Assembly (NCBI GenBank): GCA_035578175.1
Contig: JAQMRL010000001.1
Span: 49,189,553-49,253,552 of the forward strand
DNA from: Catonia carolina
Taxonomy: Eukaryota > Arthropoda > Insecta > Hemiptera > Achilidae
Direction: 5' to 3'
Length of the DNA stretch: 64,000 bases
Below the pieces are notes generated by a model. It was not told the origin of the DNA. It did no database searches and saw only the letters and a list, made by a program, of their open reading frames with translations. The translations under genes were made by a program, and so were the position numbers. The first letter of the stretch is position 1. The number at the start of each line of letters is the position of its first letter. Positions 48,881 to 61,195 of the stretch are shown one piece after another.

Positions 48881-51204
48881 ATTTAGGTAATCAATAGTAA
48901 ATAAAAAGCCATGCTACTTTATTTATTTAAAACAAATATAATTTCATTGAATTGCACTATTGTAATAGATTTTGTTCTTGACCTAATCAAATAGCACTGA
49001 ACACATGTTTAGAAAAGTGTTCATATTCGCAAGTAGTGCTTTTGTTGATGTTAACTGGAACAGAAAAAAAGAAATTAGTCTTTACTGCTACTGAGTTCCT
49101 CGTGACACTTACTGTTTTAATATTGAGTGTAAAGCTGTTTAGCGAATATAAATTACAATTTCCCTTATACTAAGAAATGTTTGCAACATTTTCCATAAAT
49201 TGTAATATAATTTATGTTGAAATTTTACTGTAAATTAAATAAAGAGAAGAGAAATTGCACCACATTACATTAACACTTCGTCGGGAAACATGTCCATCTA
49301 TGACGATTACTCAATACCGTTAATAAAAAAATTTAAGTATTTAGACCGTATGAGCATGGACCATAAAATGAGCATGGAACCACCACATACGACACAAAGA
49401 CACAACAAAGAATGTCGCTGAATCACCGATGGAAAAATATGTATTCTCTATTCCAGCGTACAGCATATTTTAATATTAGATAAAAACTACCTAATTTGGC
49501 CGATTTATGATGAAAAATATCAAATATGAAAAGGAAACAAGCTTTTCCAACAAATTTTTACGTTTTATCACGTCCAGTCTCTACTTTGTACGAAATTTTA
49601 TCATACATCGAGACCTGAGCATAGACACAAACATTAAAAAACTACGCACTTGTTTTTATTAAAAATTAATTACCTACTCACTCAAAGTAGGAAAATCTTC
49701 ACAACCACAAATATCAACAAATCTGCAAAGAAGATTAAAGATGCTGGAATAAAGGTCTTGTACAAAATACCGACAAGAACTTGCCATTGGGTAATTCTCA
49801 CGGTCAAGACAAAACAGGACATTAAAATTTACATTTACATAAATACTGCTTGTTTTATAAACTTACAGTTGTATTGCTTTTGAATAAAGACAACGAAGTT
49901 ATATTGAGATATTAGTGCTTTAATTTCAATGGAACAATTATTTACATAATTCTTTTTTTAACACCGTAATGATCAGGACTATAAGATATTCAGATGAATC
50001 AGCCACATACGTCTAGGATAATCCATATGGAGTTGACCAAAAATTTCCGTCTTTAAAATTAAAAATAAAATATATAAATAAAAGAGATGAAGTAAATAAA
50101 CACGAAGATCTGAAGTGAATATACACGAACATTTTCATTGGAAGAGCATGTGTTTCAGGCAGCTTCTATAAATTCATTTTGCAATAACGTAGAATCTTTT
50201 GTACGCTTGCGGTAGAGCGTCATTATACATTATAATAATCACCGTAATAGCCTTTTGTTAACTACAAACAATAAAACCGCTTTGTACGTTAAACTATCTT
50301 TAGAGAGTTTCATAAATCAGGCTACAAAATATTTCTTTTTCATCGAGTAACGTACAAAATAATTCAGTTATCTGTGATATTATTTATTCAGAGATAATGA
50401 TACGTTCAATGGTATTTTAGAATAAAATTGTAGTCATTCTCTTACGGTGTGTTTGCTTTTTACTTATTTAATTAAATTTTACAAGTTCTTAAAGAAAACT
50501 AATTAAAATGAACCGAATACGTAATTAAAAGGAAAAAGTTGTGAAAATGGCCTAGAGGAAGATACTGTGCAATGACAATGCTCCAAAAAATTAATATTGT
50601 GTATTAACTTTTTATAAGCGTTATGCTAATGTATCATGGCTCTTTTCTATCTTTGCGGTATGTTAAATAATGTTGTTTCATGTTATTATTTTTCTTCTTC
50701 TTGCCCTATATGAAACATATGTTAGAAAAGTTATGTACTTATATCAGTTTTTTGACAAATTTTTTCGAAAATACCCGTTTTTACATTCCCTGAAACAAAA
50801 CTATATGTTTTTATTGATGGATCTGCGCGTCTAGGTATGTAAATTCGAACAAAATAACTCATGAACAGAAAACTGTATGTAGTTAAAAATTGGCCCTTAT
50901 GTTAATTGCCATAAGGGGACCCAAAAGAATATTTTCATTAAAATCGCCCAACAAGAATAGTAGTTTACTTCTTTGAAAACTACCAAACCTTTTTTTAGAA
51001 AACACTTTTGACACTTTATACCTGTAATAACTGGTTGAATATACACTTTATGAGTTCTTTGAAATTACTCACTTAAAACTGTTAATATCTGAAATTACTT
51101 TATAATGAACATATTTCATAACTGAAAAATTATACTGAAAAAAGCTTTGAACACGACTGAGATCATTCTTTGTCATAAACGAAATATGTGTGTACTGAAA
51201 AACT
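48881..51204. other. no gene seen
   Basis: A+T-rich spacer. A hairpin CCCTTATG ... CATAAGGG lies at about 50898-50921. Confidence 0.5.
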
Positions 51205-51444
51205 TAGAAGTACTGAGAGTACGTTATAATAAATCACTAGAATACTGAGATTTTACTAAAACACTGTAAAAACAAACAAATGAAGAACCAAACATTAGTA
51301 AGCAATTTACTTATACTTTCAGCCTAGAAGTACTGAGAGTACGTTATAATAAATCACTAGAATACTGAGATTTTACTAAAACACTGTAAAAACAAACAAA
51401 TGAAGAACCAAAAATTAGTAAGCAATTTACTTATACTTTCAGCC
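51205..51444 (+). repeat. tandem duplication, two 120-base units
   Basis: Units begin TAGAAGTACTGAGAGTACG at 51205 and 51325 and end CTTTCAGCC at 51324 and 51444. They differ at one base that I can find (ACCAAACATTAG against ACCAAAAATTAG). A partial third start, TAGAAA, follows. Non-coding. Confidence 0.95.
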
Positions 51445-51689
51445 TAGAAAAATTACATTTTGTACTTTGTTAATTTTTTTTTATACACTAAAAATGCAAT
51501 TTAAGTCTCTGTTATAATACTCATGTAATATCCTCTAAAAACAAATTTCTACCACTAGTTATATAAAACTTGAATTATAACAGCTGACAAAACAACATGT
51601 CACTTCTATAGTCAAAAATAGTATATATTTTTTAAAACCGACGAATGACTTTAAATTTAAAGAACATACATTTTAAAATTTGGAAGATC
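51445..51689. other. no feature seen
   Basis: Short A+T-rich gap. Confidence 0.6.
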
Positions 51690-51954
51690 AATTGAAGGGG
51701 TCGGGAGAAGACAGTGCTAACCCACATCAACAAAATTTTACGCAACGTCATTTTAAAAGTTCACTGAAATCTACAAATCATGTTTTTGAATTTTTGTTAA
51801 ACATTTGTTATTTTCTGTTAATCTAGGCTCTTAAGATCGTAAATATAGTATCCCGTTTAAAACGTTCCAAACATTTTATTTTTACAGAATATTTAAGAAA
51901 AAACATGCTGGAAATTTTGTGGGTTAGCACTTTCTTCCGCCGACCCCTTCAATT
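51690..51954. mobile_element. MITE-like element with 37-base terminal inverted repeats
   Basis: The left end reads AATTGAAGGGGTCGG, then GAGAAGACAGTGCTAACCC; the right end, inverted, reads AATTGAAGGGGTCGG, then CGGAAGAAAGTGCTAACCC. Four differences in about 38 bases. The 265-base interior is A+T-rich and non-coding. The terminal AATT may itself be the target duplication. Superfamily cannot be decided from the ends alone. Confidence 0.82.
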
Positions 51955-53491
51955 AACCACGTACATTACAAAAACAAGCTAAAAAAACTTAATACTTTTA
52001 TGAAAACTAAAAACGAAACTAAAACGATTATGAATAATTCTCACTTTCATATCTGCAAACTACTCAAAATAAAATTTAGAACAATTTAGTATTTAAAATG
52101 CTTTAATTTTTACATTTAAAAGCCGAGCTACATAACATTTCTGTACTAGCTGAACTCTTAATGGGTATGGAGAAATTTATAAAAAACATACTAAGTATTA
52201 GCAACTGCGATTTTCTTTTGTTTTCAAAATGAATCAAAAGACGTTTTAAATTTAAATTATTACAAAATATCTTTACAACCACATAATCAAAAGGAAAAAA
52301 TATACTACAATAATAAATAGTGAATTAAAAAATTTGAAAAGTTCCAATCGATAAAGAAAATGTTTAAACATCGTGCATGTACTACGTCAATCGAAGTAAT
52401 AAAATTTCGGGAAAAGAAGGAAGTTCCAAAATTTAGACACGCTTTTTCATTCAGAACTTAAATCTAACGTAATACTTATGCCATTTGAATTTAAAGTAAT
52501 GTAGAAATGTATTTAAGATTTGTTTGTAATACGGCTGGTCATAATTTTTAGTAATAGTTTAATATTAATTCTGTGCCATTGTTATATACGTTTTTTAGTC
52601 ATTGGCTACCGTCAAATTCACAAAAACAGTCATTAAATATCATATGTAACGAGAAGACCAGAGATAAAGATAGAATTCCATTTCTAGCGGTATTATTTCA
52701 GTCATGAAAAAAGAGATTGCGAATTTTTAAAAATAATTTCATGCGTAAAACTTTTGGCTTGAAATTCTAGCTGTAAGAGTAATTCCCGCCTTTGTATAGT
52801 CGCAGAAGAGACCTACTTTCCATTAGAGTAAACAATGGTCCAATTCAAACAACGGAGGAAGTTTCCATCAACGAATAAGTAAATTTTTGAATAATTTTCA
52901 TTAGCATTACAAACTCCAAATGATTATCAAAATATTCCAAGGGGTAGAATAACAAATTAATTACTAGAGCTGAACTTTAAAAAATGGCCAGTTCTTTGTA
53001 ACTCAGTACCTACTGTACTATTAAGGTTATAAAAATATTGATTAGTAATGGCAAGTGAACAATATAAACTACGGCAAAAGAAAAATGTTCGTGCTTACAC
53101 CTTTTCACTTAATTAGCGCTTGTTAAATTGGAGACCCTGATATAACATTTATGTTTAAAATTCGTTGGAAGGTTGCATGAAAGCAATCTCACTCCTTAAA
53201 CCACAACGCATAAATATTATAAGTAATAAAACAACCTCCGCAGCTCACTTTATTAGAATAGCAACCTCTTTTTCAAGCAATATGAAAGCGTTTTATTAAT
53301 GTATTACTGACGATATATTGTACTCCTTTAGGTAAGATATATTTAACTCTTGAAATAGCTGCAATTATTTAATTTTTGCATAATAAAAAAATATTGTTTA
53401 GATTATTTTGTAACCACGGACTGTTTGCGTTCGTTGATGACAATAACTTTAAATTTTATAAAAAAAGAATCAATATCGTAAAGAATTTTAT
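51955..53491. other. no gene seen
   Basis: A+T-rich spacer; would be the 3' flank of the terminal exon below. Confidence 0.5.
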
Positions 53492-53497
53492 TTTATT
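53492..53497 (-). terminator. polyadenylation signal overlapping the stop codon
   Basis: AATAAA on the minus strand, its first two bases shared with the TAA stop, followed by a second AATAAA-like ATAAAATAAAA run. A 3' UTR this short would be unusual but supports transcript termination here. Confidence 0.4.
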
Positions 53498-53718
53498 ATA
53501 TAACAGGAACTTGTCCTCCAACTCTCATTGGAGAGCAAGCTCCTAATATACGAGGAGTATAAAGCTTTACTGAAACCACTGTGAGGTTATGGGTTACGCC
53601 TTCGGGGTCAGCTACGAAATCAAACGTTGCCGTCACCCAACGATCCCAATTAAATGTTTTACAAATAATGACATATTCCGCATGGTACGTGACAAATGAT
53701 AAGGATTGCGCGTCAAAA
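53496..53718 (-). CDS. candidate terminal exon of an unrecognised gene
   Basis: On the minus strand a good splice acceptor (AATTTCTTCCTTTATAG, ending at 53719) precedes one base plus 73 open codons and a TAA at 53498-53496. The protein end begins FDAQSLSFVTYHAEYVIICK, continues TFNWDRWVTATFDFVADPEG, VTHNLTVVSVKLYTPRILG and ends ACSPMRVGGQVPVI. It looks like a beta-rich folded domain: alternating hydrophobic residues, two Trp, two Cys and a possible N-glycosylation site (NLT). Composition and codon use differ clearly from the surrounding DNA. Intron phase would be 2. Upstream exons should lie at higher coordinates and were not found. I cannot name the family; an old integrated or mobile sequence is also possible. 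Confidence 0.5.
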
Positions 53719-53965
53719 CTATAAAGGAAGAAATTATGCAGTTAAATGCAAAACACGAATAACTGTATTAGATTATCCGAATTCTTTAGCGCCTAATCTA
53801 CTTGATAATGGCGACTACTTAACAAGACTAAACAGAATAGGCTACAATAACTTGATCTTCCATTTAGATTTACTAAAATAACCTTTATTAATTATTTAAG
53901 ATTACATAATTCTGTTCATATATTTTATTAAATTCATATTATAAATTTATCTGTAATTTTTACTT

Positions 53966-54104
53966 ATCAATTTTATCAATATCATGGCATTTAAACGTAC
54001 GGGTCCTGGTAATGAGTAGTATTCTGCTCAAAAGTGGTAAAGTGAAAATAATACTAGTTGTCCAGAGCTGCACAGTTGTAGATTCAATAAAATAAAGTGA
54101 AAAC
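53966..54104 (+). repeat. dispersed repeat R5, copy 1
   Basis: Matches 63457-63612: CATGGCATTTAAAC, GGGTCCTG, TAATGAGT, CTCAAAAGTGGTAAAG, CACAGTTGTA and a shared end TTCAATAAAATAAAGTGAAAA. The AATAAA-bearing 3' end suggests a retrotransposed sequence. Confidence 0.75.
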
Positions 54105-54222
54105 AACTTTCGTCTTCTTCTTCTTCATAACAATTTTTTAAAAATTACTTCATTCTAAATATTATCTAGCAAAATTAACTGACAATTTTTTCTCATTTTC
54201 ATAAGAGTGTAAAAATGTGTTT

Positions 54223-54475
54223 TTAAAACTTCTCTAAACGGCCAAACCAATGAGCCATACGTAGAGAAGCTGTCAATAAGAAAACAGAAGGTGATTTTTC
54301 TCTTATTGCCACATGATAATATGTAATTACTTCATACAACATGGTGTAACATTCTGGTGATGGCCTACCTCTGCCAACCTTTCCCAATACATCATTGTCT
54401 AGTGAACTATCTGACAATAAAGGTGTGTCAAAATATTTATAGTTGTGAAGCAAATCAATGACCCCCCCTTATCAT
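54223..54475 (-). other. open frame of unknown origin
   Basis: About 80 codons without stop: DLLHNYKYFDTPLLSDSSLD, NDVLGKVGRGRPSPECYTML, YEVITYYHVAIREKSPSVFL, LTASLRMAHWFGRLEKF. Composition looks protein-like, with a GRGRPSPE linker. No splice sites in a phase that would join the terminal exon at 53718. May be a fragment of a mobile element or of a host gene. Confidence 0.3.
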
Positions 54476-55815
54476 TAAAAATACTTTGATAATTAAAAAT
54501 CATTAATTCTGGAAAGTCGCCAAAATGGTTGTTGTGTCATATAATTTTGTCGTTTATGATAACATTTTCATGTCGTTGTGATTACGGTTGTGTTGAAGTG
54601 CACTTTTAACTAATACAGATAAAAAATACACCAACTACAACTTAACAACTTATTTTAAAATTTTATTAATATGCCTCTGCTGACATTTATTTCGATAATT
54701 TTATTCTACTTCTACACTATAAACATGAGAATTAATATTATCTACTCGTTCTAAATTTAATTAGGCTTACTTATATTTGCGATTATTCAAAATAACTGCT
54801 TAAACTCTTTGAATGTTAATATTGGACCAATTTTGTCCAAAACTCAAACTTGTATCAGAACTTGATTCTCTTGTTCTGCCAACATATGTTGTGAATTTGT
54901 TCTATTGTAAAATGAAAGCATATAATTTTACAGTCAGAAATAATAGGTTAACTAGAGCGCATCATTTTCTACATACAACGTTGCAAACGCTCAGTCACAA
55001 CCAATGCATACCAAAGTAAACATAGGTTATTATTTTCTTTGAAAAATTACGAGTAAAGTAACCATTATGGGAGATTTTTATTTTGTTACTTTCAAAATTT
55101 ATAGTTACTTTTATCATATTTTTCTTTAAACAAAAAATTACCATATTCTCTACATAATTATTACAAATTTGAATTTGATGTTTTACCAATTTTTGTAATT
55201 AAATTTTAATAAAATATTAATGACTGATAATGATTTTTCAACGTAGTTAGGTAACTCAAGGTACCTCTAATCCTTGCAAGCGTGTCCATTTTTACACAAA
55301 TTCGTTAAAACAAACGAAATATTCTTACCCGTGTATTCCAATTAATGTTGTTGTTCCTTCAGCTGAATAATAAAAGTGTAATCTGCTAACTTGCAAAAGC
55401 ATTGTTATAGAAATTAAACCATGTGGTCTACATACGCTAATATATTGCTTTGATTTCATGAGTGGGTTATTAGCTATTAATAAATTAATGAAATTTTCTA
55501 GGAATTGAATTACCGCTATTAAAACTAACCGCTATTCGTCTAATTATTTTTATTTAGATAATTAACAATCTGTTGATAAAATAACAATTAACAAACTTAA
55601 ATACATGTTGTAAAATTATTTACTAGTATAAACTGGGTGCCAACATCGTTGCAGTATCCGCACTATAACAAGAGCCAATACGATGGAGCCATTTTGGTGT
55701 ACAAACGGACATCCCCAATCTGAACTTTAGCGATACTTGAATTTTTCCCTTTTACTGATAATCACACAAACATTCCATTAAATTGGTTTAAACAGTTACA
55801 TTCCGAAAATTACCA
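54476..55815. other. no gene seen
   Basis: A+T-rich spacer; opposing frames 54813-55019 and 54995-55189 look like chance. Confidence 0.5.
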
Positions 55816-56005
55816 CATACGCATTGGCGTAGTTGGTAACGTGCTCGCCTCTCATCATGCGGTCTTGGGTTCGAATCCCATTCAGGCACGGCATATTTTC
55901 ATGTGTTACAAAAAATCATTTCATCCTCCATTATATATAGTTACACTCCAACGTCGTCGTTTATGACCTTCGTAGTTGATGCGATGTTAAATAAATAAAT
56001 TGAAA
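55816..56005 (+). mobile_element. tRNA-derived SINE, head A with tail T1
   Basis: Head TACGCATTGGCGTAGTTGG, GGTTCGAATCCCATTCAGG, body TGTTACAAAAAATCATT, CAACGTCGTCGTTTATGACC, GTAGTTGATGCGATGTTAAA, then a TAAA-rich end. Head is nearly identical to that at 1908, tail to that at 38519. Confidence 0.88.
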
Positions 56006-56021
56006 AAAAGAAAAACAATTT

Positions 56022-56195
56022 GTGTTTTGGTATGAATTGTAAACAATGGCCGCGACGTAGCGTTGTGGTAGCGCGTCAGCCTACAATGCGGATGTGTCGG
56101 GTTAAAATTATAATAATATAAATCCATCGTTCCAATTACATTACCCTCTATAGTCGTAATACCAAGCTGTTGATGCTACTATAAATAAACTAAAA
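56022..56195 (+). mobile_element. SINE with alanine-tRNA-like head C and tail T1
   Basis: GTTTTGGTATGAATTGTAAACAATGG precedes a head CGTAGCGTTGTGGTAGCGCG (A box like tRNA-Ala) with GTGTCGGGTTAAAAT in place of a good B box. The end AAGCTGTTGATGCTACTATAAATAAA is tail T1. The 25 bases before the head recur at 56697, so the unit starts upstream of the head. Confidence 0.72.
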
Positions 56196-56696
56196 AAATT
56201 GTAAATAATATTCTGCTCTAAAATATTACGAAGTGTTATAATGTTTATCTGCACAAGGTTGCACGCTTGCGAGTATGTATTACTTTTCATGCGTGTGCGT
56301 TAAGGAAACGTTTGAAGCCAACAGATACAACTGATGTACTCTAAGAGAGCGAGGCATAGTATTTTTTTAATAAATAGACGCTACAAAAGTCTCTGTTCTT
56401 ATGGTTCCGACTATAGTTACTTTAGAACTGGTCTTTTGACAATCGGCACTTGAGAATTATCCGCGGATTACCTGGTATGTTACTAAAACAACTGCTGTAT
56501 ATATTTGCGTAACTTGGTTCATCTATTCGAGCTAGCAGTCCGGTCACTGGCTTTTCCAAAGAAAATTTCTTCCCCAGAGGTGTTTTAAACTTCGTTACTA
56601 AATAGTACTCTGTATTGCTCTAGTGTATTTTTATATTTTATTTGGGAAATTTTGCGTGTGATTTAGATTTTTCGTGTGTTGACTTAACTAGCATAA
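56196..56696. other. no feature assigned
   Basis: About 500 bases of more balanced composition between two head-C SINEs; unrecognised. Confidence 0.4.
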
Positions 56697-56910
56697 AGTG
56701 TTTTAGTATAAATTGTTAACAATGGCCGCCGTAGCGTTGTGGTAGCGCGCTAGCCTACAATGCGCAGGTCCCGGGTTCTACTCACAGCTAGAATCTAGAA
56801 ATTATAACAAATCGTTCAAGTTTCTATATGCTTCCGTTTTTGTATGTGGAGACTTTGTGCTGATATAGGTCAGCGCCAAGCCACATTAGTATTAATAATA
56901 GTATGTGTCA
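56697..56910 (+). mobile_element. SINE with head C and a different tail
   Basis: GTTTTAGTATAAATTGTTAACAATGG, then GCCGTAGCGTTGTGGTAGCG with B-box-like GTCCCGGGTTCTACTC. The body GCTGATATAGGTCAGCGCC, AAGCCACATTAGTATTAATA is not shared with tail T1 or T2. Confidence 0.7.
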
Positions 56911-56952
56911 CAAATTTTAGTACGTTCAAATTTTTATTCTAAATAAAATTAA

Positions 56953-57230
56953 CCCACACGGTTGGTCTAGCGGTAATGTAATTGCCGCGAGTCAGCTGTT
57001 TAAAATCTAGTTTTTGAGACGAATTTTCCGTGGTTCAACTCCTAGTAAAGATAGTTAATTTATGGATTTGAATACTAGACGGTGGTTACCTGTGTACTTT
57101 GATGTTTGGGGTTAACCATAATATTATCTCAGGAATGGTCGGCCCGAGTCCGTACCAAAACTACACCTCATTTACACATCATACATAATTTATCATTCTT
57201 ATCTCATTAAATTCGACAGATTGCAACGTA
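56953..57230 (+). mobile_element. SINE type D, most complete copy
   Basis: Begins CCCACACGGTTGGTCTAGCGG with a good A box, continues GCGAGTCAGCTGTT, CCGTGGTTCAACTCCTAGT (B box), GGATTTGAATACTAGACGG, TGGTTACCTGTGTAC, GAATGGTCGGCCCGAGTCC, and ends with CTTATCTCATTAAATTCG and GATTGCAACGTAAACA. Used as reference for the other type D copies. Confidence 0.87.
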
Positions 57231-59011
57231 AACAATTCGAGACTTAAAAAAATAATAATTCAAAATTTAAAACTTACTCCGCATTTTTCTTTGTGTAGCA
57301 AAAATTACTTGTTTTTTAAAAAAAAATTATTATCTAAGAAACTAACATTTATAATAATTAAAAAAAAGGTTATGAGTAAGCTACATTATGAGTAGGCCTA
57401 TTGGTATTAGTATTATAAATTTTTTTTTATAAAAATAACGAAGTAAAATATTTTATTTATAAAAATAAACTATAATTACTCATTCAAAATTCTCTTCGTT
57501 TATTTAAGGTATTAAAAGGGTATCTGATATTAAATATTGAGGTAAAATGAAAACTGTTTATTAATGAAAGCGTTCAATAATAATTATTTTTATGAAACCT
57601 TTTATTGAAGATTATTAATGATCCTTTAATGTACTCGTGAATAATAGGCCACACCAATTCACTCACTTTGACCAAGTAGCTCACTCACTCGATTGACTGA
57701 ATAATGCTTTTGGGTAAAGGGAATACAAATTGCCAATAGAAGACTGAATTCAAGGCTTAGGCTTTATCATTTATAATGTATCACCCATTTATACAGTAAG
57801 AATTTAAAACATTTTAGCAGCTTGTTGACAGTGTCATTTTAATATAATTATAAATTAAAAAATAATAATATTTTTTGCGTTAGCCTTTATCTCTTCCGTA
57901 TTAGCGAATCGGTTTCACACTATTGGAACACGAAGGGATGGTACGCATCTTCTATATGGGAGCAGAAATCAAAACATTTATTGCATAGCATTCCTTACAT
58001 ACAATCATTCGTTGGAAAACATGCAAAAAATCAGAAAAAACCACTGGCAACAATTTGTAATAAACCACCAAAAAAAAGGTGTTAAGCTCGTCTAACTTAA
58101 TCATCTGAAAACCTTTGATCTGATCACAAGGAACTCAAATACAAGCCGCAGTAAAAATAAAATCCGAATGATTAAGAAACTTACAGAATTCCTAAACCGT
58201 GAGAATATCTTTTATTAGAAAGTTTAAGAACCTACAGATACCGAGAACCTGCTTCATAATCTTTCAATTGATTCACACGAGGACAATTTTTGTTGCAAGA
58301 AAAGAAACAAATATTTTTTTGCAGATTCAACAAAATTATTGACAGAAAATTTTCATTAACTATTTCATATTACAGATGCAGTATTCCTGACGGTACATGA
58401 TCAGAGAATTATACAAAAGAGATAAGTTAGATATTTTTTGGAATACTGCCAAATAATAATTTTCTTTAATGACTTCCTCATCTTTCCATGTAGGCATCCC
58501 ATTTAGCTAGGAAGAAATTCCTGCAGGAAAGCGGTGACCTAATCTTTATGTAGAAACAAAAACTGAAAGACAGTAAATTCAAACATTAAAGTACAGCATC
58601 TGACCATTCGGAAAGAAAATATACATAAATAATAACTCTTCGCTTCTGAAACAAAAGAGAAACATTTTGAGTAACTCCACTACCGAATATTAGCTAATAC
58701 TAATAGGTAATTGTTTGTGTAAGTAATTACATTCATAAAAATTCCACACCAATAATAAACAAAAATAATAAATTTAAAAAATAATGAACTTTAAAAAGTT
58801 AAAATATTTTAAGAGATTTTGTAAAAATGTATGCAACAAAAAATTCTGAAAAATCCAATATATGGAGACAGTGCACCTGAGTTTTTGCTCCTCGTTCGAC
58901 AAACTTAGTCACCTCCAAAAAACAAATAATAACCACCTAGGTTTGTAAGCCACCAATGAAATGTCATACATTTCTGAAAGCTTGGTTTTAAGGCCAGTGT
59001 GGCGTTCATAT
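57231..59011. other. no gene supported
   Basis: Slightly less A+T-rich at 57880-58000 and 58460-58560; nothing recognisable. Confidence 0.45.
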
Positions 59012-59233
59012 TTACAAAAAGTAATTGTTGTCACCTGGCCAGGAAATGAGGTGTTTTAAACTCCTAAAAGAAAAATGATTTGAAAAACCCCATTTTATGA
59101 GCCATGGCGTGCCGCACGTTGTCATTGAAAAGATACAGTTGTAGGAACCACTCCTTTCTGAATGAACGTTTAAGTTATCTGATCTTATGCTCAAATCAGC
59201 TGTTGTATAACAAAACAAATTTCTAGTTAGCAC
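58890..59233 (-). pseudogene. possible decayed mariner-type transposase C-terminus
   Basis: Shifting frames on the minus strand give LFNDNVRHAMAHKMGFF, resembling the xDNARPHxAxK box with the second catalytic Asp, then FKTPHFLAR in the place of HPPYSPDL, and a WLTNLGGYY-like end resembling the closing CxxxGGYxE segment. The match depends on choosing frames and is weak. It is a different family from the element at 20736-22090. Confidence 0.3.
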
Positions 59234-60619
59234 TTGAAAACAAGTGTCAAAATACAGTTCGGTTCAAATGGTTGGTTACGAGACGTATCAAGTAATACTC
59301 ATGTGTAGTGATTTATGGATATAGATTTTGTCTGTGAAACAAAATTTTCCAATTTTTCTGTTTAGTAACCATTAAAATTTAATTTTTGATCAATCCTCGT
59401 TACACACAAGTGAAATTTTATGTATTTCCTATAGATCATTTTTATAGATTAATATTTTTTATAACAGAATATTTTGAACCAATATTTTAATAATGCTTCA
59501 AAATAAATTCACATTAACAACGTTTCCAGAACATCATAAAAAATCAAATAGGAATTTCATGTTTGTTAGGTTTCTATCAATCATTCAACAATCCATCAAA
59601 ACGGTACAATCGCTTATAGCTAACGGCACTGTACTTGTGTGTATACAAATATAATTCACATAGATCAAAAATTTTATTAATGAAGTGTTTGAAATACACT
59701 GAACTATTGAGTTACTATTCACATTACAGATACAAGTAATATAAAATAATGCAATAATAACTGGATTAAATAATATAAAAATACGAATATCGCCTTTTAG
59801 AAGTTTCAGTTACACTATTTAATTTTTAGATGTTTGTTATTAATCATGAAAGAGTAATTCAAAGAGTTAATAAAAGAGTATCCACTGATTTATTTTTAAG
59901 TATTTAATCCATCACTTATTTTAGAAACTAATATTTGTCTTGTAACCAGATTGAAGGAAACTACTAAGTTATATTGTGAATTACTTGGTTAAATCTTCCC
60001 TAATACTCCTATAATCTGAAAAAACAGCATTCAAAAATTATACCTTGTAATAGGACGACACAAATTTCTTAATGTATTTAAGTAATAATAAATCAACATC
60101 GTAGTTACTAGCGACTATTGTGTTTGAACGGACACTAAATGTATTTAAAGTTAATGTATTATGGATTTTTGTATTTAGGTTAACGTAACTGTATTTAAAG
60201 TTTTTTATAATTACCAGGAAACGAAAAAGGTAGCTTCTGGTTAGCTGTAGAGCGCGTTAAAAACTGAGGTGCCTAGAAGAAAACTAGTAGAACACTACCT
60301 GTATTACGGTTAAAAGAAGAATGTGACATATTATTCTTAATTGAAATTTTTCGATATTTTCCATTTTCTGAAAATATTTCTGTCTTTACAAAATGGCTCC
60401 AAAGAGTACTTTCTGGAATTAATTTTTATCTATATTGACTTACTTGTTTCTCATAATAAAATACCACAATTGTTATGACGAATGATTGTGAATAAATCCC
60501 ATGAATAACTTGGAGAAGCAAATACTCCAATTAATCTTAATTTCGGTATAAAAAATAGGGGGTTTAGATTAAATGTTTATCAGTAGATAGATAGATTTAT
60601 ATGGATAAATCAATTGAAT
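59234..60619. other. no gene seen
   Basis: A+T-rich spacer. Confidence 0.5.
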
Positions 60620-61195
60620 TATGTTTATGTACGGCCTAAGGAAGTCTCTGTTTCACAATTTCTTTAGTCGGTGGAGAGGATTTCCGGAAGTTCGTATAAA
60701 TTAGAAGCAATAAAAAGTTTTATATCTACAAGACTTTCGGTAAATTTCTGATAGAAATATGTTATTGTGTCTCGTACTTTTGGAGTACGTTTAGGTCGTT
60801 GTGAAGTGTATCGTTTTTTACGTACCAGCGAGAGTCCTGTTTGAGTCTAAGAGATATTGACTGAAAAGACTGCCAACGAACAATATTGCTTACCTTTGCT
60901 GAAACATAAATTTAACTTTCATATATTTTAATTGTAGAGAAGATTTTTTTGTTAGTGGTAGTAAAGAACGGCGTGAAGTTAAACAATAAAGTTCTTTAGA
61001 ATGACAAAAGAGGATCTCACATTTATTTTAGATTTGCAGTGACTATGAAAGTCCACCTCTCTAGAGTTAGACCTAAAAGTATGACTGTTTCAAATTGTGG
61101 AATGAGCGAGTTGTTAATATAAACTATAAGGACACGTTTCAGTCGAATAAAAGGTGTATGGGCAAATTTTTGGGGTTAATTTTAATTTAAGATTT
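60620..61195 (-). pseudogene. Jockey-type LINE remnant, ORF2 C-terminus
   Basis: The minus strand starts with a TFYSTETCPYS and NNSLIPQFETVILLGLTLER segment, equivalent to FTLKRETCSPVFLNN...KYLGLHLDRR of the copy at 465-1062. After a decayed middle it gives SNIVRWQSFQSISLRL, RWYVKNDTLHNDLNVLQKYE and a PEILS-like end near 60670. The middle, where the KPxWxYGxQLWG box should be, is unreadable. No catalytic core. Confidence 0.8.
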
